A stretch of DNA of 64,000 nucleotides, from the NCBI GenBank assembly GCA_028571685.1, contig CM053162.1:66886351-66950350 (forward strand). The letters run 5' to 3'. Made by a program: the position numbers and the translations under genes. The DNA is from Heterohyrax brucei. Its lineage: Eukaryota > Chordata > Mammalia > Hyracoidea > Procaviidae. Every line of letters begins with the position of its first letter. Position 1 is the first letter of the stretch. Below the pieces are notes generated by a model. It was not told where the DNA came from and searched no databases. It was given only the letters and a program-made list of their open reading frames with translations. This document shows, in pieces, positions 10,400 to 21,251 of the stretch.

Positions 10400-11262
10400 C
10401 ATCTCAGTTGGTATTTAGTCAGTTCCAGGAATCTTATTTTTCTCCAACGCTTTCAGTTCACCTTGGACCTCATCCTTTCATAACATCAGTTCTCGATCAT
10501 ATGCTACCCTCTGAAAGGGTCAAATGTGATAAATTCTTTTTGATACAGTGACTCTGTGTATTCTTTCCATCTTCTTTGGATGTTTCCTGTGTTGTTTAGC
10601 AGCTTCCCATTGGAATCCTTCAGCACTACAACTGGAAGCTGGAATTTTTTATTCAGATCTTGCAGCTTAAGAAATGCTGAACACGTTCTTCCTTTTTCAC
10701 TTTCCAACTCTAAGTCTTTGCATATCCCATTATAATACTTTACTTTGCATTCTCAAGCCACCTTTTGAAATCTATTCGGTTCTCTCACTTCATTATTTCT
10801 AACTTCCGCTTTAGTTACTTACATGAGCAAGCTACAAAGCCTCATCTGACATCTCTTTTTGTCTTTTCTTTCTTTTCTGTCTTTTTAATGACCTCGTGCT
10901 TTCTTCGTGCATCATGTCCTTGATGTCATTCCACAACTCATCTGGTCTTTGGTCTTTGGTATTGAAGTTGTCAAATCCGTTCTTGAGATAATCTCTAAAT
11001 TCAGCCGAGACACACTCAAAGCTATATTTTGGCTCTTGTGGAACTGTTCTGATTTCCTTCAGCTTCAACTTGAACTTGCATATGAGAACTTGTTAGTCTG
11101 TTCCACAATCTGCTCCTGTGGATGATCTTGAGCTTTTACATTATTACTGTCCCAAGATGCAAGAAATTTGATTCCTGTGTATTCCATCTGGCAAGGTCCA
11201 TGTGTATAGTCTCTGTTTATGTTAAACACGTCTCCCCAGTATGACAAACTGACAGATGTGTG

Positions 11263-11808
11263 GAGGACACTTGGCCTGCCAGTGTTTAAAGAGAATGGAC
11301 TCCACTGCTGCCAGGATCTACGTAAGAATGCAATGAACTACTAGTAAAATTGTGAACAGCACTTCAGCCCATTCTCTAATATATGAAGTCTAAACTCTAA
11401 ATTCTAATTCATACAATATCTCCTATTGATGGTAATGTGGATGTCATGAAGGGGCGGGGGGGGGAGAAAGCCCTGACATTTAATATGGAGAAGGTCTCAT
11501 TCTAAACATATAAATCACTCATTAACTTAACAAACATTTCAGAATCTGTTAGACGTAAAAGCTATGATAAAAGCTAAGGGAAATATTTTCATACATAACT
11601 GAACCTAAACATGTGAAAGACAACAATTTTTTTTTCTTACAAATATCTGAGAGAAGCTGTTCTTTCATCCCCTGGCCCTCAGGAACAACGATAAAGGGTG
11701 AGCTTTCTTTTTGTTTAAGATGCTGTTTCAGATCACTAACCCGTGACTATCATTCAGCATTCTCTCATTTTTTTCAAATCCAAACCTGCTTTTATTTATG
11801 CTACCTAA
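11263..11808. other. Non-genic, G-run, nothing else recognised
   Basis: Contains a G-rich run near 11451-11464. No family or exon identified. Confidence 0.35.
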
Positions 11809-11966
11809 AGCAAACCAAACTCACTGCCATCGAATCGATTCTGACTCATAGTGACTCTATAGAACAGAGTAGAACTGCCCCATAGAGTTTCCAAGGAGCA
11901 CCTGGAGGATTCAAACTGCCAACCTTTTGGTTAGCAAACAGAACCCTTAACCACTATGCCATCAGT
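11809..11966 (-). mobile_element. AfroSINE, antisense, full length
   Basis: AGCAAACCAAACTCACTGCC, GATTCTGACTCATAGTGACT, GTAGAACTGCCCCATAGAG, CCTTAACCACTATGCCATC. Confidence 0.88.
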
Positions 11967-12173
11967 CTATGTGCAATAGTGCGACGAATAACCACAGTCT
12001 ATACTTTCCTGTTTTCTTCTTTATTTATAACTTCCTTAGAAATGCTTTGGTAATACTCTCACTCTTTGACTTTGCTGTTTATTCAGGTTGAAAACTTGGT
12101 AAAATCTTGACCCTGTAGTCCTTCCTTCACACCATTTCCTTATCACTTCAGCAAGTCTTGGACCTACTCGTAT

Positions 12174-12735
12174 TGTTAGGGAAAAATTTGTTGTAAGGAA
12201 AAAGATCTTTTTACAACTTTCCTCTAGTTACCCCCCCCCCCCCAGCACTCAGCCCATACATTCCTGACTCTTGAACGAAAACGAGAAGGGCCACTTCCCT
12301 GACCACAAGAACTAGTTTTAGAAACAACAGGACAATATAGAACCAATCCCCCTTCAGAGTTCCAGGAACTTACCCAAAAAGGCTGGTTTGGGGAATAACA
12401 AGAAGGAACTTACCCAAAAAGGCTAGTTTCAGAAGTACCAGGAAGTAAATGCACCCGAAATATCCACCTTAGCCCTGAGCTAATACAAACCAACCCCACG
12501 CGGAACCTTCCCCAACCCCACCTCCCCCAAGAATGTAAGACCCTGCCTTTATATACTCTGTACTTTTCTGGTTCGGGGCCCATTCCCTCTACTCTGACAA
12601 GAGTATGGATTGAGCCCCAGCGCGCTGGAGTAAAAACCTCTTGCTGTTGCATCAAGCTGCAGACTTCGTGACTGATTGGGGTTACGCCGTCACCTGTGAC
12701 TTGAAGATGGGTCTCCCCTGTTGGGGGTCCTTTCA
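12174..12735 (+). mobile_element. Gammaretrovirus-like (ERV1) solo LTR
   Basis: 562 bp from TGTTAGGGAAAA to GGGGGTCCTTTCA, flanked by GTAT at 12170-12173 and 12736-12739. U3 has a C13 run (12231-12243) and a direct repeat GAACTTACCCAAAAAGGCT spaced 40 bp (from about 12366 and 12406), enhancer-like. A TATA-like TTTATATACTCTG lies near 12549, followed by a GGTTCGGGGCCC segment. A variant polyadenylation signal, AGTAAAA, lies near 12629 before the CCTCTTGCTGTTGCATC stretch. The ending resembles the GGGGTCTTTCA end of gammaretroviral LTRs. No internal viral genes adjoin it, so it is a solo LTR. Confidence 0.88.
12555..12640 (+). promoter_or_regulatory. LTR core promoter and polyadenylation region
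   Basis: Within the 12174 LTR, a TATA-like TATATACTCTGTACTT is followed about 75 bases later by AGTAAAAACCTC, in the order expected for U3 promoter, R and poly(A) signal. Activity today is unknown. Confidence 0.45.
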
Positions 12736-12935
12736 GTATGAAACTATGTTTAGTGTCTGTTTGCACTTTATTAGAAATAGACTATTTCTAACAAAAGGGT
12801 TTATATTTCTACTTCTGCTTCCTCACATTTATCAGAATTAATTTGAAACTTATTGAACCTTCTTTATTTTCCAAATCGATCAGTTGTGATTTAACCAAAA
12901 ATTGTTAGATCCTGGAAGACTCCTCTCCTTATTCA

Positions 12936-13080
12936 TTATTGTTGAGTCAATTCTGACTCTTAGAGATTCTATAGGGCAGAGCAGAACTTTTCCACAGGGC
13001 TTCCAGGGAGTAGGTGGTGGATTCAAACTGCCAACCTTTGAGTTAGCTGCCCTGGCTCTTAATCACTGAAACATCAGAGC
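12936..13080 (-). mobile_element. AfroSINE, antisense, diverged
   Basis: GTTGAGTCAATTCTGACTC, GCAGAGCAGAACTTTTCC, CTTCCAGGGAGTAGG, CCTTTGAGTTAGCTGCC. Lacks the tail. Confidence 0.78.
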
Positions 13081-13098
13081 TCAAAGAAAAAAAAAAAT

Positions 13099-13240
13099 TC
13101 ATTGCGTCAATTCCAATTCACATCAACCATACAGGGCAAAGTAAAACTGCCCCATAGAGTTTCCTAGGAGCACCCTGGTAGATTTGAAATGCCACTCTTT
13201 TGTTTAGCAGGTGAATTCTTAGCCACTGCACCACGATTAG
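13099..13240 (-). mobile_element. AfroSINE, antisense, diverged
   Basis: TTCATTGCGTCAATTCC, AACTGCCCCATAGAGTTTCC, TTTGTTTAGCAGGTGAATTC, GCCACTGCACCACG. In tandem with the previous antisense copy, separated by a short A-run. Confidence 0.78.
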
Positions 13241-14087
13241 TCTATTTCAGTTGTACCTTCCTGGGTATCGAGAGTGTTCTGCATCCTAGATCTCTGCAAT
13301 GCCCATCCTAACAGTCTGCATATCTAGAACAAGCTTGCTTCCTGCTCCCAGGCTGTGGATCAGTGCTCAGAGACACAGACCTTCTGATCATTTTACTTTG
13401 AAGCTGGGATACCTCATTTTATCTTTGCCATTTTTGATGCTCAGAAGTGTCTTAGCTCATCCTTTCCCAAAAAAAAAGAGCTAAATAAAACTAACCCAAA
13501 TAAAGACATTGAATTAGTTAGAATAAATATATTTCTAGGTGTTTGTCAAATTGGACTGAAGTTTGGACAAGGGACGACGTGACAATTGGTGACATGGATG
13601 AAAACAAACATGGTAGCTGTCCTCAGTCTTCAAAAGAAATTCTACCCTGCAAATGTGTTTCTCTTACTATTATCAGGGGGGCACCAAGCAGGATGAGGTA
13701 AAACTCATTTGGAGCTACTAGGTGATAGACTTCACCAGCTGCCTTTAAAGAACAAGGTTCTTAAGGCAAAAGAGAATTGGAGAATCTATTCAGGATCTTA
13801 ATGAAAGAAGTTGCTTATTCAGCCAAACAGAAAACAGATGTCAGGTGCATTGTGTGGTGAAGCTGTGTCCAGTTACAAAATGCAAAAAATCCCCAAGAAG
13901 CCAAGATTAGTCTCTGTTACGAACATAAAGCCAAGTGCCATCGAGTTATGAATACAGGTGAGAGAAAAATGAAATAAAATGTAGTTCTTAAATATATGTA
14001 ACGGTATGTAAATTCACTAACAAATAAATACACACAAGGATTTATAAGATTTTGATTAAGAAAAATTAAAAATGTTAGCAGTGGTGG
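13241..14087. other. Non-genic, with a possible tail insert
   Basis: About 850 bp without a recognised family, apart from GCCAAGTGCCATCGAGTT near 13930-13947, an antisense SINE/RTE-tail fragment without a clear target duplication. Confidence 0.35.
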
Positions 14088-14282
14088 TGGTATTTGCTAG
14101 GTGCCACAGAGCGGATTTTGATGACTAGTGACCACATGTAACAGAGCAGAACTGCCTGGCACATAATCTTTAGGGAAGCAAGTCATCAGGTCTTTGACAC
14201 AAGGAACTACTGGGTGGGTTAGGGCCACTACTCTTTGTATTACTAGATCCAGCTCTTAACTGCTACCACACCAGGATAACTT
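14088..14282 (-). mobile_element. Long-type AfroSINE-related element, antisense
   Basis: TTGCTAGGTGCCACAGAGCG, CAGAGCAGAACTGCC, CATAATCTTTAGGGAAGCAA, GGTCTTTGACACAAGGAAC, CTCTTAACTGCTACCACACC. The middle block (ATCTTTA..GGAAGCA..TCAGGTCTTT) marks the long type. Confidence 0.68.
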
Positions 14283-14343
14283 AGATATCAATGTATCTGT
14301 ATGCACATGTATCCATATAGCCACAAACATAATAACTAAATCC

Positions 14344-14498
14344 CAAACCAAACCCACTGCTGTCTCATTTTGACTCGTAGTAACCCTATAGGACAGAGTA
14401 AAACTGCCCATCAGGTTTCCAAGAAATGCCTGGCAGGTTCAAACCGCCAGTGTTTTGGTGAGCAGCCATAGCACTTAACCACTGACAGCAGGGTTTTC
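14344..14498 (-). mobile_element. AfroSINE, antisense
   Basis: CAAACCAAACCCACTGCTGT, TAACCCTATAGGACAGAGT, GCAGGTTCAAACCGCCAGTG, AGCACTTAACCACTGAC. Confidence 0.86.
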
Positions 14499-15337
14499 TC
14501 TGCAGATGTATACAATGGCTGTAAAGAACATAAAATGACTGAAGATACAAAAAGCAGACTCATATGTCTATATGGTAGGATAAAAAGGCACTTTGCATGC
14601 TTCTAAATTTTTTTTCCAGATGTTCTTGTTGAGATGTATTACTTCTATAAACGAAACAAACAAAAGAAAGATTATTTCACTCATAAAACATACAGTGATG
14701 CAAATATATGCTTAGATTTTAACTTAAAGCCTCAACAACACTGTTTAAAACAATATAGGGCTTATTTGAATTTTAATATAAAAAATGAAGTTATATAGAT
14801 ATGTTCCTTTTTATTATTCCTGTTTTATTAACTTACATTCTCTGTGATCATTTTAACTTATATTTCCATTATTCCCATAAATGAATCTTGCAGCATCTTT
14901 GCTCGAGATACACCTGCTAGCTTCCTTACTATGTGGGCACAGTGAATTTATTCTCAGTGGATTCTTTGCTCAGATGGTATCTATAATGTTTAGATTCTGT
15001 ACAAACAGGCAAATGCAGGCAGAGGGAGCAAAAGGCAAACAGAACGACCAAAATAGAAATGCCTAGTAAACACTAACACATAATTATGAAGTTTTCATTT
15101 TATGATTAAGGAGGAGAAAAAGCAATTATAAATAAACTGGCTGGGCCTCAAAGACTTTTCTTTGTACTTGTAGCTATAGACAGCTTACACTTTAAACATA
15201 TTCGCACTACAGTTTCCAAGGCACTGTGTTCCAACTCTTCTATTGCTGCTAAATTTCCCTATGTATAAAATATCAAGTTAAACACAATTGTAAAATGCTT
15301 GTACTTCTTTGGAGTATTCTAAAGTGAAATCATGAAA
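14499..15337. other. Non-genic, nothing recognised
   Basis: About 840 bp of AT-rich DNA, no assigned element. Confidence 0.4.
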
Positions 15338-15404
15338 CCCACCACCATCGAGTTAGGACCGACTCATCGAGACTCTAGAGGTCAAAGTAGAACTGCTACG
15401 TGAA
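15338..15404 (-). mobile_element. AfroSINE 3' fragment, antisense
   Basis: AAACCCACCACCATCGAGTT, GGACCGACTCATCGAGACTC, CAAAGTAGAACTGCTAC; only the 3' part is present. Confidence 0.72.
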
Positions 15405-16184
15405 GCTGAGCCTTATTTCTCTGGAGGATTTAGGCCCCGTTATTACAGTGATAGCTCAGTGTGAGCCGGAAGACTTTAACACGACCTCCATGGAACCTCT
15501 TCTCCCACTCTGTGGCAGTGTCCTGTGGGTGCTCACACAGCAGTAACTAAACCCAGACAGCCATCCCAGGTAACATTTCAAGTTGTTCTGTATTGTATGC
15601 CATGCATCTTTCTCACCATAAGAAGGAAAATATTTAAGAGCCCAAATCTCACTACTTGGAATCTCTCTTTCTAAAATTAGAGGGTTTTAGCTAACCAGAA
15701 AAAACAAAAACAGCAAACAAAAAACATGGGAAAACATTAAATTTTCTGTTTGCAATAGAAACTCTGAAGAATCTAAATTTTTTAAAATAGGAAGCTGTCG
15801 TGCTTGTCCTCACTGTCCAGTGCTGATCTTTTATCTCAGCCCCTAAGGCTCTCACTCCACTTTTGGCCACCAGCATTAAGACATCTGTACATCCTGCTCT
15901 TCAGTGTCTGCCAGGTTTTCTGTTGAAAGTTATGATCTCGCTAAATTCACAGCCTGACGATCTCATTTGGGCTGTAGTCTCAGCAGTTTGAAGTTCTCCA
16001 GAGCTCTCTGAATATCAGTTTCCTTTGCACATCTTAGGGGCTAGGAAAAGAATCAGCCACAGTTTCGTACACTGTCATCCCTGTCTAAATTCTGTCTTTG
16101 GTTCCTCTTTCAAAACAAAGGAAAGGAGAACAAAATATAAAGATGTTTTCTTTCTTCTCCTTCCAAAGTTCTTTTTGTCATCTT
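15405..16184. other. Non-genic, nothing recognised
   Basis: About 780 bp without a recognised repeat or exon. Confidence 0.4.
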
Positions 16185-16188
16185 TAGC

Positions 16189-16604
16189 TGTTAGGGTCTG
16201 CGATTTTCAAGATGCGACACTGTTACTTTAAAGGTTAACTTTTATTAAAAAATATGCCCAATAGGAAAAATACTGGTGCACCAGGAACTCACCCCAAGCT
16301 ACACAGAGCAGGGGGTGACGGCGAGTTTCCCTCAGCGCCCAGTATTTAAGTCGTGAGATTTCAAAGCAGGGAGGGTGAACTGACCTTTACATTGATTGGT
16401 TAACTCCTATTAGTTGTAAAATGTGGCCAAGGTCTAGGGGTCACTTGCAGGATGTCACTTGCAAGGTTGCCCCCAGGCTTGTCTTGTGACAGTGTTTTGT
16501 AAGACAAAGGTGAGATTATTCTATGGTATTTTCTGCTACTAAGTTGTTTCCTGGGGCTTTCTTTAATACCTCCAATTTTTACCGTGCCCCTCCTCATCCC
16601 AACA
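16189..16604 (-). mobile_element. ERV1-like solo LTR, second copy
   Basis: 416 bp, TGTTAGGGTCTG to CATCCCAACA, with TAGC at 16185-16188 and 16605-16608. Colinear with 9751-10179 through CACCCCAAGC/CACCACAAAC, AAAGCAGGGAGGG, CTTTACATTGATTGG, TAAGTTGTTTCCTGGGGCTT. TTTTATTAAAA near 16228 gives AATAAA on the minus strand, hence minus orientation. Confidence 0.87.
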
Positions 16605-16764
16605 TAGCCATAAAACTCTACTGGCATTTCTCATTACTCAAAAATAAATGCATAAGAGCACTGTATCCCCAGAAGAAAACATGAGTTACAGAACACCGCT
16701 ATTTGATTAGAGTAACACTTATTTCAACACTAATCAATCGAATAACAAGAATCTGATGTAACAA

Positions 16765-16895
16765 AGCTAATGTTACTACGTGTGTCACAGAAAGGAAAAC
16801 TGACATTTAAATTCAATAAATTGTTGAAGGTTACCCATGGCAGACAGGGAACTTGAACTTGTCTCCTAATCATGAGCTGGTTATTAGAGTCATTA
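16765..16895 (-). mobile_element. MIR-like, antisense
   Basis: GTGTCACAGAAAGGAAAACTGA, GTTGAAGGTTACCCATGGCA and GGGAACTTGAACTTGTCTCC follow the reverse MIR core. Confidence 0.6.
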
Positions 16896-17352
16896 AATAA
16901 CGGATGTTTGATATTAATGGCTCTTTTCAAGATTTCCTGGAACCAGTCTAGCTAGGACTCATGGCTAAGTTTGTCCCCAGGGGAAGGAACTGCTCAAAAT
17001 CTTCTCCTCGTGCAGCTTCACCAGGTGTCCGCAGAAAATTGCCACACCCACCCTACCTCAGAAGCACAGGTCGTTTCTGTTTTGCCTCTGGGACCTTTGC
17101 TAGTGCACAAACCCCAGCTCAGCCCATAATTTCTAGCCCAGGGGATGATATGCATCACTTGTTAACTCTATGCTTTGAGGTTTTTCTAGTAATATCTGTT
17201 TCTATTTCATTCTTTAATTCTGTGAAGTGTGGTTCAGCCAGAGCAACTGGTAAGTGCTGGTAAACACTCGTGGTAATTGTTATTATTTGATTGTTCTTTG
17301 ATTTGATTATTATATGATTGTGCGAATTGAAACATTAACTTGAATTTGTCAT
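16896..17352. other. Non-genic, moderately GC-rich, nothing recognised
   Basis: A 100-residue plus-strand frame (16961-17263) crosses this piece, but it has no domain, no conserved-looking composition and no splice context, so I treat it as chance. Confidence 0.35.
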
Positions 17353-17450
17353 TCCTATCCTGGTGCACCAAAAAGTCAGCAGTTCAAATCTACCAACTAC
17401 TCCTTGGAGTTGGAATTGATTCACTGGCAATGCGTTTGTTTCTCTTAAGA
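17353..17450 (+). mobile_element. AfroSINE, sense, internally deleted
   Basis: CCTGGTGCACCAAAAAGTCA, GCAGTTCAAATCTACC, ACTCCTTGGAG then directly TTGGAATTGATTCACTGGCA; the central stretch is deleted. Confidence 0.7.
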
Positions 17451-17451
17451 A

Positions 17452-18485
17452 GCAAATTCAAGCCTCAAGTTGGGATAGTGAAGGGTTCGACAGGGAATGT
17501 GCTAAATAAGGCAGGAAGCACCAAAAGATGATGGAAGGAATACACAGAGCCACTATTACAAAAATAATTCGTCAATAATGTGAGCAGGAACTAATGGTAC
17601 TGAAGGAAGCAGTCCGAGCTGCACTGCAGGCACTGGTGATAAACAAGCCCCTGGAACTGATGGAAAACCGACTGAACTGTTCCAACAAATGGGTGCAGCA
17701 CTGGAAATGCTCACTCACGTATCTCAAGAAGTTTGAAAGATAGCTCCCTAGCCAATTAACTTGAAGAGATTCGTATTTGTGCTTACTCCCAAGAAAGGTG
17801 ATCCCACTGAACACAAATGTTATCATACAGTATCATTACCATCATAAGCAAGCAAAAGTTTTCTGAAGATTATTCAAAAGCATCCACATCACTAGATTGA
17901 CAGGGAATTGTCAGACATTTAAGATAGATTTAGAAAAGTACATGGAACTAGAGACATCATTGATAATAATGAATACCAGAAAGTTATTTACCTGTGTTTA
18001 ATTGACTAGGCTAGGGAATAGGACTCTATGGATCATAACAAATTATGAGTAACATGTCAGAAAATGGGAATTATGGAACACAGCTACACTCATGAGGAAC
18101 CTGTAGGTAGATCAAGAGGCAGTCATTTGAACAGAACAAGGGAATACTGCACGATTTAAAGTCAAGAAACTTATGTGCCCAGTTTTATCTTTTCACCATA
18201 CCTATTCTATCTATGTAGTGAGCAAATAATCTGAGAAGCTGAACTCTGTAAGGAAGAAAGGGGCATAACAATAGAAGAAAGACTCAGTAACAACTTGCAT
18301 TATGCAGATGACACGAACTTCCTTACTGAAGAGGACTTGAAGCACTTACTGATGGAGATCAAAGGCCACAGACTTCAGTATGGGTTGCACCTCAACATCA
18401 AGAAAACAAAGTCCTTGCAACTGCACCAAGGAGCAACACCATGATAAATGGAGAAAAGAGTGAAGTGGTGAAGAATTTCATTTTA
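17452..18485 (+). mobile_element. RTE fragment, sense, RT domain (part 1)
   Basis: Begins AGCAAATTCAAGCCTCAAGT, matching the RTE linker at 49387, and runs through the reverse transcriptase. The catalytic box reads YADD (TATGCAGATGAC near 18300). Frameshifts and stops make it a relic. It is interrupted at 18485 by an L1 3'UTR and resumes at 19772, the two halves sharing the 14-bp AGAATTTCATTTTA. Confidence 0.82.
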
Positions 18486-19771
18486 CTCAGTCAGCTGCAA
18501 AAGGATAAGTATTCTATGAGACCACTATTATAAGGATGTAAGAAAAGACTTGTATGCATAGAAGAAAACACTCCTTGATGGCTACAAGGATGGGAAGAGA
18601 GAGCGTTATACATAGATTAGATAGTCAACAGGAATTCAGTTAGGTGAAGGGAATGACAGCATGTAGTAGAAGGTAGGTCAGTGTGACTGGGCTACACAGC
18701 AAGCTAAAAGATATTCTAAGTTCAACCCAGCGTTTCAAAGGAGAGAGTAGCAGAGACACAGGTCTGGGGACCATGTTTTCAGAGACATTGAGGTCAATGG
18801 GTATAAATAATCTCTTTCTAAGAGAGTGTTCTTGTATTGGTGTGTGGTGCCTGGGATCTCAAAAGACAGCAAGCTGCTGTCTGAGGAACATCAACTTGTC
18901 CCAGTCCCCCCAGAACAGATGACAAGTGAGAACCTCAAAGGTATGAGGTAAAATGAGCCCATAAGACAGAGGGACCCATATGACTGGAGACTAAGGCAGC
19001 AAGAGAACAGAAGAACTAGATGGTACCCGGCCACCACCGAAGACAGCCCTGACGAGGAGCACAATGTAGAGTCCATGACATACAATGGGAGAAAGCAGTT
19101 TCAGACCTAGAACTCCATTAAAAAGACCAGACTTTGTGGTTCTATACATCTATAGGATGTCATCCTGCTGACCTCTGGCTGGTAGAAGGAGAATGGGTGG
19201 AGAGGAGGGGAAAGGAGACTGTTGGGAGAATGAGACATGTATGGAGCAGAGAGGAAGAGTGTGCTGTCACCAGGCAGGGAGAGCAGTGGAAGCTGCACAG
19301 AGGTGGGCATATAAATTTATATGGGAATGCACATTTTCACTGAGTCATATTAAATAAAAAAAAAGACCAGACTTGATGGTCTGACAACAAGGATCCTTTG
19401 GGAACATGGCCCCTGGACTTGTTTCTGGCCCAGAGGTAAAACCAGTACTAAAACAAGCACTTTAGACAAAGAATGGACTGGACTTGGGGACACAGAGTGA
19501 TACACACGGTGTATGTACTTTATGGTTTAATGTATATATGAGGCTGTCATATTGGTTTCTCTTTAGAGGGGAGAGGAGATGGTTGAGAGGAGGAGATAAG
19601 TATTCATTGAGTGGATGATTGGCAGTAAAGAGTGGAAAAGAGTAGCGTGTTGTCACAGGTGAGGAGAGTGGATAGAGCTACACAGAGGAAGATGGCCTAG
19701 GTTTGATGTGGCAAATTGACTTGAACTGTAAATTCTCACTTAAGTATAGTAAATAATTTCAAAATAGAGAG
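18486..19771 (+). mobile_element. 5'-truncated L1 (3'UTR only) inserted in RTE
   Basis: Flanked by AGAATTTCATTTTA at 18472-18485 and 19772-19785 (14 bp, identical), a typical L1 target duplication. Interior matches the reverse of the 3'UTR of the full-length L1 (e.g. AGAACTAGATGGTACCCGG versus the complement near 36011-36045). It ends in an A-rich stretch. It contains a second L1 3' end at 19135-19359. Confidence 0.8.
19135..19359 (+). mobile_element. Nested 225-bp L1 3' end with 15-bp TSD
   Basis: TGTGGTTCTATACATC through GTCATCCTGCTGACCTCTGG and GGAGACTGTTGGGAGAATGA to GAGTCATATTAAAT plus an A-run. AAAAAGACCAGACTT occurs at 19120-19134 and 19360-19374. Sequence after it continues the older L1 3'UTR, whose own diverged version of the same end is at 19440-19760. 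Confidence 0.85.
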
Positions 19772-20335
19772 AGAATTTCATTTTAATTGGATCCATAATC
19801 AACATCCATGGAGGCAGTAGTATCAAAAGACACATTGCATTTGGCAAATTGGCTGCAAAATACCTTCAATTATTGAAAAGTAAAGTTGTTACCTTGAAGA
19901 CTAAAGTGTGCCCTACCTGAGCCACGGTGTTTTCAATAGCCTCACGGGCATGCAAAAACTGAACAATGAATAAGGGATACTGAGCAAAAACTGATGTCTT
20001 TCAATTGTTGTCTTGGTGAAGAATATTGAGTACGCCATAGAGAGGCAAAAGAATGAACAGATCCGACAGGAAGTGCATAGACAGCGCGTCTTCCCAGGAA
20101 AGATGCTGAGACTGTGTCTCACGTACTTTGGACATTTCATCAAAGGACCAGTCCCCAGAGGAGGGCATCATGCTTAGTAGAGAGTCACTGAAAAAGAAGA
20201 CACCTCCACGAAGAGGACTGACACAGTAGCTGCAACGACCAGACAGTCAGGATAGACTCTAGAGCGCCCGAGAGCAACCACACAGTCTGTTCCATGTGGT
20301 AATCTATCACAACACTCTACATAAATACACTCCTC
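19772..20335 (+). mobile_element. RTE fragment, sense, 3' part (part 2)
   Basis: Continues the RT C-terminal region (TTGGATCCATAATCAACATC, ATTGAAAAGTAAAGTTGTT, CAAAAGAATGAACAGATCC, AAAAAGAAGACACCTCC) to near the RTE 3' end. Coding frame broken throughout. Confidence 0.8.
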
Positions 20336-20353
20336 CCTCACTGGGCAGGGAAT

Positions 20354-20519
20354 GGAAACCCTGGTGGCACTGTGGTTAAGTGCTACGGTTGCTAACCGGA
20401 AGGTTGGTAGTTCAAATCCACTAGGTGCTCCTTGGAAACTCTGTGGGGCACTTCTCCTCCATCTGGATGGTTGCTGTGAGCAGGAAGCAACTCAACAGCA
20501 GTGGGTTTGGTTTTGGGTT
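20354..20519 (+). mobile_element. AfroSINE, sense, full length
   Basis: GGAAACCCTGGTGGCACTGT, GGTTGGTAGTTCAAATCC, GCTCCTTGGAAACTCTGTGG, then CAACTCAACAGCAGTGGG and TTTGGTTTTGGG. Confidence 0.9.
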
Positions 20520-21240
20520 GGCCAGAGAGTAAATCCTGATAAAAGTGTGTGGTCTTTCCACTGAGATACAACAGCCATATGCATAAAGGCTGCCTGTAGC
20601 CTATAACAGGAAAACTATTATTGTTGTTGCTAATCCATCTGTCATTTCATTCAACTTTTTATCTGGACATTTTCCCCCCTGTGTGCAATGTGGTAGAAGT
20701 GTTTAAGATATATTCTGTTGAAATTAGCGTGAATTTTCTTCTGGGAATGTTTTCAGTTGAAGTAAAACAATGATTTAATGTCACAGAACATGAACTTATG
20801 TTTCGGGATTTTTCATAGACTTCTCCTTAGGTATCTTTCAGAATGTGTATCTTTTTCCACAATGTACAAAAACCCAGTTACTTGCCCCCACCTGGCAGCA
20901 TCCTAGTGCGGTGGTGGCGGTGGAAAGCACACTGACATCAGTCAACACGAAATGTTTAGCACTGGGTGTGCTTTTTGCCCTTGCCAAGATTTTAGCCTTG
21001 CATTTGTTATCATACTGATTTTCTGCAAATCTACTCATAACACTGGTGCTATCTAGGGCACATTACAACTTTCTGGCAGAACAAAGAATTATTTCTAACA
21101 GATGGCAATCAGTTAGGAAGACATTCATCTTGTTATTATTTTGAATAAACATTTGGGGTTGTAAGAAAAATAAAGAGACAAATAATGAAATATAATTTAC
21201 TAGCTAATTACCAAGTACCTGAATGTATGTTCAGCTGAGT
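20520..21240. other. Non-genic, nothing recognised
   Basis: About 720 bp without identified elements. Confidence 0.4.
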
Positions 21241-21251
21241 ATTCTCTCTCT

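Larger units (their letters stand above)
9313..11262 (-). mobile_element. RTE, antisense, interrupted and internally deleted
   Basis: Minus-strand relic of a BovB/RTE LINE. 9313-9451 matches the RT stretch around 49630-49740 in reverse (CCAATTTCTTGACATAGACT). After the LTR insert, 10405-11262 gives decayed reverse-strand coding sequence with blocks such as FNTKDQRPDELWNDIKDMMH and RRWKEYTESLYQ, the linker and early RT part of the element. At about 11225 the 5' end motif (CTGTCAGTTTGTCATACTGG on the minus strand) is joined almost directly to the endonuclease C-terminal part, so most of the endonuclease is deleted. Confidence 0.8.

Noticed and set aside
12410-12766. 118-residue minus-strand open frame
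   Set aside because: It lies antisense across the ERV1-like LTR and runs through its U3/R landmarks; no domain, so a chance frame.
9751-16604. The two related LTRs as ends of one 6.9-kb provirus
   Set aside because: Each has its own distinct 4-bp duplication on both sides, and the interior contains unrelated RTE, SINE and LTR sequence with no retroviral genes.
16961-17263. 100-residue plus-strand frame as a gene
   Set aside because: No recognisable domain, no splice context and a proline/serine-rich first half typical of chance GC-rich frames.
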